Origin: JAPUDQ01 sp964573015
GTDB taxonomy: Bacteria > Patescibacteriota > Saccharimonadia > Saccharimonadales > Saccharimonadaceae
DNA: 64,000 bases
NCBI GenBank assembly: GCA_964573015.1
Contig: CAZNHZ010000001.1
Span: 359,493 to 423,492 of the forward strand
Reading direction: 5' to 3'
The notes beneath the pieces are model-generated. The model was not told the origin of the DNA, made no database searches, and saw only the letters and a list, made by a program, of their open reading frames with translations. The translations under genes and the position numbers were made by a program. Every line of letters begins with the position of its first letter. The first letter of the stretch is position 1. Shown here in pieces: positions 26,329 to 33,417 of the stretch.

Positions 26329-29244
26329 TTAGACTTTCTTTAGGGTGATAGTCAGCTCGGCAGCTTCAATCTTGACTTTTGTGTCATATCCTCCACTAGT
26401 TTCGGCAAATTTGGTAGTGAGGGTTTCGGCGGCAATCGTATCGCTATGTTCATCAACAGCTTTTTGTAACTCTTTGTCTTTCGTCACGAGGTGCAGCGTG
26501 ATACGATCATCGACATTTAGCCCAGCGGCCTTGCGTGCTGACTGCACATGGCGGATAACTTCGCGCATGAGACCTTCGCGACGCAGAGCGGGAGTAATGT
26601 CGGTATCGAGTTCTATATCAGTTATATCAGTGACCAGTGTCACCGTTTTGACATTTAGCTCATCAGCGATGACCTCAGCCGCATTGACTCCCTCAGAAGC
26701 CAAATGACTAGGGACAATTATGTCCTGAAGCGGTTGACGAACTTTGATACCGGCTTTCGCACGCATACTAAGACCTTTGTTGACGACCTCACGCAGATCA
26801 TCCATTTCGTTCATGACAATTTCGTCGACTGTGTAGTTAGTTGGCCAGTCAAGCAGATGTACTGATTCGTGACCGCCACCCAATTTTTGGTACAGCTCTT
26901 CGGCCAAAAATGGTGTAAACGGTGCCAGAATAACCGATAGCTTGAGCAGTACGTAGTGAAGCGTGCGATACGCATCGGCTTTGTCGCCATCATCCTCACT
27001 TTTCCAAAAACGCCGACGCGAGCGGCGCACATACCAGTTGCTGGCGTCATCGAGAAACGGTAAGATCGGGCTCATCGCATCAGGGATATTGTATTCATCC
27101 ATGTTGTTGGCGATGTTTTCAGCTAGCTGGTGCACTCGTGAAACGATCCAGATATCGAGCGGATTTTTTAGGTCTGACGGCATGAGCGTAAATGGTTTCG
27201 ATGCGTCAAATTCCCAGCCGTCGACTTCGGCGTACATCGTGAAGAAATCATACATATTCCAAATCATGCTGAGCTTGCGAGCGACGTCTCCGACCTCTTT
27301 GTCCTGGAGCGAGAAATCCTCGCCATTGAGCAGCGGACTTGAGAGTAGCAAGAACCTCAGGCTATCAGCCGAAAACTTGTCCATCAGCTCATTTGGATCG
27401 GTATAGTTTCCGTAGGATTTGCTCATCTTGCGGCCGTCATTGCCCGCGACATTGCCCGTCACGATGACGTTTTTAAACGCGTGAGTACCAAACAGCCCGA
27501 CATTGACCGCATGGACGTAGTAAAACCATGCTCTAACCTGGCCAATATACTCGACGATGAAATCACCAGGAAAGTTTTGTTCGAATTTCTCTTTGTTTTC
27601 AAACGGATAATGAAACTGCGCAAACGGCATACTGCCGCTCTCAAACCAACAGTCCATGACCTTGTCGATACGCGTGTACTTCTCGCCATCGATCTCAAAC
27701 GTCACATCATCGATCCAAGGACGGTGATAATCCTCTAGCTCGACACCCGAAAGCTCTTTGAGCTCAGCGTAGCTGCCGATGACGCGTACCTTGCCGGACT
27801 CTGTCTTCCAGACCGGCATGGCAGTCGCCCAAAATCGATCGCGGCTGAGATTCCAGTCAGGTGCTTGCTCGACTGTCTTAGCGAATCGACCGTTTTTGAC
27901 ATGAGGCGGAAACCAATTGATCGGCTCATTTTCTTCGAGCATTTTGGTGCGCTGCCCGTCGATATCCATAAACCAGCTCGGGTGCGCCCGGTACATGAGC
28001 TTGGTGCCGCAGCGGTGGCAGTGCGGATAAGAGTGGCGAATGTACTCAACTTTCCACACAGAACCACGCCAATTTTCCAAATTATGACTCTTTCCCTCTG
28101 TTAAAGATTCATCCTTTTTACTATGCATTTCTTTGGCAATGGTTTTGTTGATCTCCCAGACATTATCACCCTGCCATGGGCCTTCCGTAAACACACCGTT
28201 TTCGTCGATAGTATGGACTACCGGTATGCCCTTTTCTTTGGCTAGCTCGAAGTCCTCTTCGCCATAGGCAGGCGCGAGATGCACGATACCCGTACCGTCC
28301 TCATGAGAGACATACGGCGCCGCCCAGACCCGATGCGCGCCCTCACCACGATCAACGAACAGCGGTTCGTAGCTCCTGCCAACCAGCTCCTTGCCTTTAA
28401 ATTCACGGAGTATTTGGTACTCCAGTGGTTTGTGTTTTTCGTCTTGCAGAACTTTTTCGACAAGCTCTTTTGCGATCACAAACCTCTCATCACCGTCAGC
28501 AACTTCGACATAATCCAGCTTTTCATTCACCGCCAGCGCAGTATTGGCAGACAGCGTCCATGGCGTCGTCGTCCAGGCCAGCAGCGTCGTGCCATCATCG
28601 AGTTTGAACTTCACATACACACTCGGATCAGTCACATCTTGGTATGCACCGACATCCATGGTGACTTCAGCTTTACTAAGCGGGGTGGCATCGAGCGTGC
28701 AGTACATGAGGACTTTTTCGCCCTCGTAAATCTTGCCTTTGTCATAGAGCTCTTTAAATGCCCACCAGACGGACTCCATATACTCACGATCCATCGTCTT
28801 GTATGCGCCCTTGAAATCAACCCAGCGGCCTATGCGATCGACGACGTCTTCCCACTCGCCGCTCGTCTGCACCATGTTATTGCGACAGGCCACAATGTAT
28901 TTTTCGAGACCATAATCAAATACTTCTTCGCGACTACCAATACCTAATTTTTTCTCTGTAAAACGCTCTGCAGGCAGACCGTGACAATCCCAGCCCCACA
29001 CACGCTCGACGCGCTTCCCTTTCATTGTCCAATAGCGCGGTACAGCGTCCTTGACGATACTGCTGAGTAGTGTACCGTGGTGTGGATTACCCGAAATAAA
29101 TGGCGGCCCATCATAAAACACGTAGCCGTTATCTTTCGATCGGTTTTCGACTGATTTTTCAAATGTTTTATTAGCTTTCCATCGCTTTACCCAATCTTTT
29201 TCGTATTCGAGTGCTCGTCTGCGCGTACCTGCTTTATACTTCAT
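26329..29244 (-). CDS. ileS: Isoleucyl-tRNA synthetase
   Basis: 971 residues, normal length. Class I motifs: the HIGH-type GNPHHGTLLSSIVKDAVPRY and KMSKS in DGRKMSKSYGNYTDPNELMD; WDCHGLPAERF, the editing domain segments (TTTPWTLSANTALAV, GTGIVHLAPAYGEEDF) and a C-terminal anticodon region. The sequence resembles the eukaryote-like (type II) IleRS. It overlaps the upstream SGNH gene by 4 nt and is the third gene of an operon led by a T-box with an Ile (AUC) specifier. Confidence 0.97.
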   Translation of the reverse strand: MKYKAGTRRRALEYEKDWVKRWKANKTFEKSVENRSKDNGYVFYDGPPFISGNPHHGTLLSSIVKDAVPRYWTMKGKRVERVWGWDCHGLPAERFTEKKLGIGSREEVFDYGLEKYIVACRNNMVQTSGEWEDVVDRIGRWVDFKGAYKTMDREYMESVWWAFKELYDKGKIYEGEKVLMYCTLDATPLSKAEVTMDVGAYQDVTDPSVYVKFKLDDGTTLLAWTTTPWTLSANTALAVNEKLDYVEVADGDERFVIAKELVEKVLQDEKHKPLEYQILREFKGKELVGRSYEPLFVDRGEGAHRVWAAPYVSHEDGTGIVHLAPAYGEEDFELAKEKGIPVVHTIDENGVFTEGPWQGDNVWEINKTIAKEMHSKKDESLTEGKSHNLENWRGSVWKVEYIRHSYPHCHRCGTKLMYRAHPSWFMDIDGQRTKMLEENEPINWFPPHVKNGRFAKTVEQAPDWNLSRDRFWATAMPVWKTESGKVRVIGSYAELKELSGVELEDYHRPWIDDVTFEIDGEKYTRIDKVMDCWFESGSMPFAQFHYPFENKEKFEQNFPGDFIVEYIGQVRAWFYYVHAVNVGLFGTHAFKNVIVTGNVAGNDGRKMSKSYGNYTDPNELMDKFSADSLRFLLLSSPLLNGEDFSLQDKEVGDVARKLSMIWNMYDFFTMYAEVDGWEFDASKPFTLMPSDLKNPLDIWIVSRVHQLAENIANNMDEYNIPDAMSPILPFLDDASNWYVRRSRRRFWKSEDDGDKADAYRTLHYVLLKLSVILAPFTPFLAEELYQKLGGGHESVHLLDWPTNYTVDEIVMNEMDDLREVVNKGLSMRAKAGIKVRQPLQDIIVPSHLASEGVNAAEVIADELNVKTVTLVTDITDIELDTDITPALRREGLMREVIRHVQSARKAAGLNVDDRITLHLVTKDKELQKAVDEHSDTIAAETLTTKFAETSGGYDTKVKIEAAELTITLKKV

Positions 29245-29822
29245 AGTCCTAGCTCCTTTAGTTTTAGTCGAACTGCATATGCAACTTGTTGATGACCTTT
29301 GGCGGAAAAATGCACGCCGTCATTACTCATACCTATGTCTCCAAGGCTAAGTGTTTCATACCCGGACGCCTGCATGCTTTTTATAATATCTCGGCGCTTA
29401 TTTTCGCTGCCTTCAAATTTATCTTGGTCAAAATTTGGTGGGAGGACAAATAATATCTTCGGCTCTAGCGTGTTGTGATTGTAGTCGATCAGCGACTCTA
29501 CTTGATCAACATACCACAGCAAGTCGACAATGATATCATTCGTGTCGATATCATATTTTTGCTTAATATCGTTTGTCCCAAGCGCGATAATGACAGCGTC
29601 AACCGGAAATGCCTGGCGATATACAACCACAAAGCTATCCTTGCCTCGTTTTACAGGCGGCACATTGTCATACGACCCCGCAATTCGGCCCGAAACTCCA
29701 GCAGAATATATATGAAAGCTATAGCATAGCTGCGAGGTCCAAAGAACATCGTAATCATAGCGTGAATGTTCAGCTGTTTGTCCCCAGGTATTTGAGTCTC
29801 CATATACTAAAACACTTTTCAT
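29241..29822 (-). CDS. SGNH/GDSL family hydrolase
   Basis: 193 residues, no signal peptide. Block I VLVYGDSNTWG with the Ser nucleophile, block III ALGTNDIK with Asn, and block V NDGVHFSAKGHQ with Asp/His. Esterase or lipase-like; substrate not predictable. A textbook ribosome-binding site GGAGGTTAAT precedes the ATG, as expected for an operon-internal gene; it overlaps ileS by 4 nt and follows the CAP gene by 12 nt. Confidence 0.92.
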   Translation of the reverse strand: MKSVLVYGDSNTWGQTAEHSRYDYDVLWTSQLCYSFHIYSAGVSGRIAGSYDNVPPVKRGKDSFVVVYRQAFPVDAVIIALGTNDIKQKYDIDTNDIIVDLLWYVDQVESLIDYNHNTLEPKILFVLPPNFDQDKFEGSENKRRDIIKSMQASGYETLSLGDIGMSNDGVHFSAKGHQQVAYAVRLKLKELGL

Positions 29823-29834
29823 ATTAACCTCCTA

Positions 29835-30434
29835 TTAAAGCTCCCTGTAAAAATGCTGCACAATGACTGTTTGATTTGTTTTTCCTTGGTATAGATCAGC
29901 TGTCCTCACACATATGCCCTCTGCACTATAGGTTGGATTTACTATATTTTCTTTATGTTTCGGACTATTCATCCAGCCCTGCACAAGCGCATCAGCATTG
30001 GCAAATCCGTACCCGAGGTTCTCGCCAGCATAGCGATAAACGATGCCAACTTGATTCATAAAATACCAGGGCTGCGTACCCTCAGGCGACATATGAGCCC
30101 AATAATCTTTAGCGATCATATCATCGAGCTTTGCGCAGGCAGACTGTTGGAGCTGCTCGTTGTAAGCAAGCTCATGTATTCCAGCCTTTTTTCGTTCTGC
30201 ATTAATGAGTAGATGAATATCTTTACTATTGAGTCCAGGAAAGAATGTTGTTGACGCATTTGAAACATGCTTCGCATAAAAGTCGTTTTTTACGTTACTA
30301 AGATTGCGATTTTCCTCCAACAGTGCTCTGTTTTGCAAGAACAAGTAAACAAGAGCAACAACCAAAACAACGAATAATAAGAGTGCAGCCTGGATGCTCC
30401 CGTTCTTAAGTGATTGTAACTTTACATTGCTCAT
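29835..30434 (-). CDS. Membrane-anchored CAP (SCP/PR1) domain protein
   Basis: 199 residues. N-terminal membrane segment (IQAALLLFVVLVVALVYLFL), short coiled stretch, then a CAP domain of the YkwD type: LINAERKKAGIHELAYNEQL, HMSPEGTQPWYF, GENLGYG, WMNSPKHKENIVNPTYSAEG, IVQHFY. Function of such proteins is unsettled. First gene after the T-box, so its expression should follow isoleucine-tRNA charging. Confidence 0.9.
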   Translation of the reverse strand: MSNVKLQSLKNGSIQAALLLFVVLVVALVYLFLQNRALLEENRNLSNVKNDFYAKHVSNASTTFFPGLNSKDIHLLINAERKKAGIHELAYNEQLQQSACAKLDDMIAKDYWAHMSPEGTQPWYFMNQVGIVYRYAGENLGYGFANADALVQGWMNSPKHKENIVNPTYSAEGICVRTADLYQGKTNQTVIVQHFYREL

Positions 30435-30440
30435 AATTTA

Positions 30441-30640
30441 TCCAAAATAAAAAATTCCTTGTTAGCCACTGGAACCCGTAACGGGTGGTACCATCCAGTT
30501 TCTAAAAAGGAATTCTTTTTAGCACTCAGTTGTTCGATCTGTCGTGTCGATACCGGCAGGGTCTAGTCTCGCGTACGATTTCTTCCCGCAAACTTCGCGG
30601 CTGATAACCGCTAACCTATCTCACCGAAGTAAAATGAGGA
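30441..30640 (-). ncRNA. T-box riboswitch, isoleucine specifier, leader of CAP-SGNH-ileS
   Basis: Read on the minus strand. The antiterminator is textbook: helix ACTGGA/TCCAGT (30494-30499 with 30468-30473), 7-nt bulge TGGTACC (30487-30493), helix ACCCG/CGGGT around a TTA loop (30474-30486). The bulge base N=U fits the discriminator A of tRNA-Ile. Upstream, an ATC triplet (30603-30605) lies in the loop of a GCGG/CCGC hairpin and can serve as Ile specifier; this short stem I resembles the ultrashort actinobacterial ileS type. Before the CAP gene, AAAGAATTCCTT can pair with AAGGAATTTTTT (30449-30460) as a terminator, or its 5' part can fold away in CTAAAAAG/CTTTTTAG (30502-30522). Confidence 0.88.
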
Positions 30641-30676
30641 CGTTTCTGTCCCCATTTTACTAAAGTGTTGCTAATT

Positions 30677-31177
30677 TTACCAGAGCCACGGATTCTTTTT
30701 AACAGTTTTCTGTGACAGCCACCAGTTGGATAAGCTGTATTCACGTCGGCTAAATGCAAGAACCCAGAGTACGAGCGCGTATACAATATGATCGTCGACG
30801 ACAGGATTATTCTCGAGTGGAATCGATGCGGCCCACATCATAACAAGTAATGCCGTGCCAGAAACAGCCGCGATGCGCAGGCCGATACCAAGGACGAGGG
30901 CAAGACCAATACCAAGGAGACCCAGCATAAAGAGCCAATCTACCCAGCCCTGACCAGCAAGACTGTTGAAGAATCCCGCAAATGGACTGTCAGGATTGAC
31001 ACCCATCTTGAGAAACCCTGTTGTAGGCGAGCCGCCATTTACCCAAGCCTTCTCTGCAGAAGTCGCAAAGCCTAAGCCGAATGTTTTGTCTAGGAAAGCC
31101 CATAAGAAGACCCACCCTAGTGCAATTCGTGTTACTGCCAATGCCTTCCAGGCATGAGCATATGTTGTTACCGCCAT
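30677..31177 (-). CDS. DoxX family membrane protein
   Basis: 166 residues with four membrane segments; WKALAVTRIALGWVFLWAFLDKTFGLG and the central WVDWLFMLGLLGIGLALVLG, then IPLENNPVVDDHIVYALVLW, match DoxX/DoxD-like proteins (thiosulfate:quinone oxidoreductase relatives). Probably redox-linked. AAAGGAGGTACT precedes the ATG. Last gene of a five-gene minus-strand run with VKOR. Confidence 0.88.
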   Translation of the reverse strand: MAVTTYAHAWKALAVTRIALGWVFLWAFLDKTFGLGFATSAEKAWVNGGSPTTGFLKMGVNPDSPFAGFFNSLAGQGWVDWLFMLGLLGIGLALVLGIGLRIAAVSGTALLVMMWAASIPLENNPVVDDHIVYALVLWVLAFSRREYSLSNWWLSQKTVKKNPWLW

Positions 31178-31235
31178 AGTACCTCCTTTGTTTCTCTTCT
31201 CAGCATACTACCAGGGTGTAGAAAAAGCAAAATGC

Positions 31236-32027
31236 TTATGATTTTGTTGGTGGCAACGGAAATATGACGCTTGTTCGTCGTTTATATATGCTCCAGCCTT
31301 CACGTTTTTCGGATCTTTTTTCGGCCAAAGGTACGCCAGAAACAAACAGGAGCAAGAACGTCAACACAAGCGGTCCAATCAGGCTAAACCATCCATAATC
31401 GACGCTTAAGGCCATTAGGCCAATTCCCCACCATTGGGTCATCTCCCCAAAATAATTCGGGTGACGAGAGTATTTCCATAACCCCGATGTCATAAGCTTT
31501 CCGGGGTGCTGCGTGACAAATGCTTCGAGCTGCAGATCAGCAGTTGATTCAACTATAAACCCGAGCAACCAGACAATTGCTCCGGCTAGCAAGAACGCTG
31601 GCACCACAATGTACGAACTAGCGTTTAGAAATATAATTGGCAGTGCAATAACTGTTGCAAGTAACGCCTGTACCATATAAATTCGAAAAAATATATTTCG
31701 TTCCATATTGCCGCGCCATTTTGCCCGTAGCTCAACGTATCGCGGGTCTTCGCTGTTTGTACGTTTTAACCGGTGCCCGATGTGCGTAGCCAAACGTGCG
31801 CCCCAAATAGTCACCAGCACTGTCATCAATAACTTACCCCAGTGAATAGGGGTTTGGTTTGTAACGACAATATATACGAGCGACCCCGCAGCAATCAAAA
31901 TAAACACTAAGCCCCACGCCATATCAATCACATCGTATCGCTTTAATTGTCGTGCTATCACAAATACGCCACCCATAAATCCGATTGCGAGTGCCAGCGA
32001 TATCAGAAGTGTATTTATGATATCCAT
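31236..32027 (-). CDS. DUF1295 family membrane protein (steroid 5-alpha reductase-like fold)
   Basis: 263 residues from the ATG at 32027 (MDIINTLLISLALAIGFMGG). Six or seven membrane segments; RYDVIDMAWGLVFI, WGARLATHIGHRLKR, EDPRYVELRAKW and LWKYSRHPNYFGEMTQWWG are the DUF1295 hallmarks. Possibly a lipid-modifying reductase or methyltransferase-like enzyme of the ICMT superfamily. Its start lies inside the end of the DUF2177 gene (13-nt overlap). Confidence 0.9.
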   Translation of the reverse strand: MDIINTLLISLALAIGFMGGVFVIARQLKRYDVIDMAWGLVFILIAAGSLVYIVVTNQTPIHWGKLLMTVLVTIWGARLATHIGHRLKRTNSEDPRYVELRAKWRGNMERNIFFRIYMVQALLATVIALPIIFLNASSYIVVPAFLLAGAIVWLLGFIVESTADLQLEAFVTQHPGKLMTSGLWKYSRHPNYFGEMTQWWGIGLMALSVDYGWFSLIGPLVLTFLLLFVSGVPLAEKRSEKREGWSIYKRRTSVIFPLPPTKS

Positions 32028-32419
32028 TGTTTTATCACCCAATAGCTTACAGCTGCGACGCCGCCTGTAAGCACCGCGCCCCACAGTAGGTCAACAATAA
32101 CAAGCTTTAATGTCCACCCCTTAAGTGTTGCGAGATTAGTGAGATCATACGTCGCATAGGCCACAAACCCAAATAACGCACCATACGTAAGTGCATGTTG
32201 CCATGAGCCTTTTTCGAGTGCTGGATTGATAACAAACAGCACCACTCCCACCACATATATGACATAAAACACGATGGCCGCTGTCATATTTGGTTTGTCG
32301 AGCAACAGCGTGCCAATCTGGCTCTTATAAAACTTATTGGCAACCACGCTCAACCATAGCGCATCCAATACACCCATGACCCCACCAGCAACCAGTAGCC
32401 GTATGATAAAATCCTGCAT
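32015..32419 (-). CDS. DUF2177 family membrane protein
   Basis: 134 residues, four membrane segments. GGVMGVLDALWLSVVANKFYKSQIG, NMTAAIVFYVIYVVGVVLFV, YGALFGFVAYATYDLTNLATLKGW are DUF2177 signatures. Function unknown. Cotranscribed with the DUF1295 and VKOR genes; AGGAGGACG lies just upstream of the ATG. Confidence 0.9.
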   Translation of the reverse strand: MQDFIIRLLVAGGVMGVLDALWLSVVANKFYKSQIGTLLLDKPNMTAAIVFYVIYVVGVVLFVINPALEKGSWQHALTYGALFGFVAYATYDLTNLATLKGWTLKLVIVDLLWGAVLTGGVAAVSYWVIKQWIS

Positions 32420-32433
32420 CTCGTCGTCCTCCT

Positions 32434-33066
32434 TTAATTAAATAATGCTTTACCGTACTTGATGAGAATCGCGGCGACGAGCACAAATACAGTCGTAAAA
32501 AGTATCAGCTTGTCATAATCTTTGGCGATAAATGCACGGGCTTTTCGTGATACGCTATCCGACAGATACAAATTTCCCTCGCGAATGTTGTAGCGTGTGA
32601 TTGCAAACCACACAAACGTCGTCGTCGCTGTTACCGTCAAGCACCACGGGCAAAGCGCGCCAATTACGACGTAGCTCATATAGAATAAGCACATTGCAAA
32701 AATAAACCCAAGTGTGTAACAAATCTGTGCCACAAACATAAACCGCCTTGGGAAATGAACCCCAGCAAGCCCGGCTATCGCTACCGTAATCACAACTGGT
32801 TCAGCCATCATACCAAGAAAGCTATTCGGAAAACCGAACAAATGTGCGCTTGGGTGAACGCCTACCGTAGCACAATTAAGCACCACACTGATACTGCAGC
32901 TTAAGATAGCATTCGGATTTTTCGCTAGCTCTATCGCTTCGGTACTCAATACAAATGACGCAATCAGGCTAATAATTGCACCGACAAGCATGCTGGTAAA
33001 TATCCAGCGATTATCGCGGAGTCTTTTTTCTTCGTGGGTAAAATATTCTCTAACCTTGCGTAGCAT
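32434..33066 (-). CDS. Vitamin K epoxide reductase (VKOR) family protein
   Basis: 210 residues, four or five membrane segments. It carries the VKOR loop cysteines (ILSCSISVVLNCATVG), NSFLGMMAEP, and the active-site CPWC in IGALCPWCLTVTATT. In bacteria VKOR reoxidises a DsbA-like thiol oxidase, passing electrons to quinone, so this gene points to disulfide formation in exported proteins. It overlaps by 17 nt the small thioredoxin-like gene before it. There is no fused thioredoxin domain, unlike many actinobacterial VKORs. Confidence 0.93.
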   Translation of the reverse strand: MLRKVREYFTHEEKRLRDNRWIFTSMLVGAIISLIASFVLSTEAIELAKNPNAILSCSISVVLNCATVGVHPSAHLFGFPNSFLGMMAEPVVITVAIAGLAGVHFPRRFMFVAQICYTLGFIFAMCLFYMSYVVIGALCPWCLTVTATTTFVWFAITRYNIREGNLYLSDSVSRKARAFIAKDYDKLILFTTVFVLVAAILIKYGKALFN

Positions 33067-33316
33067 AGTAACTCACCTCACTCACTGTCGGCAGTGGCCG
33101 ACCTCTCCATATATTTTGTAATTGACCATTGTCATCAACCGCTATGATACTCGGGTATTCAACGATATCATAAGTCCGACACATTGCAGCGCCTTCGCGG
33201 CTATCAGGATCAATTGTTTCCAATGTCCGGCCCGTCTGCCGAGTATAATCTCCTAAGAACGTCAGCACGTCACGTGCATGATCACTCTCCATCTTAAATA
33301 CCACTAGTGTCTTCAT
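33050..33316 (-). CDS. Small thioredoxin-fold protein lacking CxxC
   Basis: 88 residues: MKTLVVFKMESDHARDVLTF, ETIDPDSREGAAMCRTYDIV, EYPSIIAVDDNGQLQNIWRG. The second half matches the thioredoxin 'YDIxxYPT(cisPro)...DDNGxxxxxWxG' part, with EYP in place of the cis-Pro loop. The N-terminal CxxC site is absent; one Cys remains. No signal peptide, so cytoplasmic. Opens the redox operon; minus-strand TACAAT (33325-33330) ends 8 nt before the ATG. Confidence 0.8.
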   Translation of the reverse strand: MKTLVVFKMESDHARDVLTFLGDYTRQTGRTLETIDPDSREGAAMCRTYDIVEYPSIIAVDDNGQLQNIWRGRPLPTVSEVSYYATQG

Positions 33317-33417
33317 TATCTATAATTGTACACCTTTTCAGCCGACTATATAACCGCTCAAACAAAATTGTGCCGCCATACCAGCTGACGACACAACTTC
33401 TCTGTCTTTTGCGCTAC

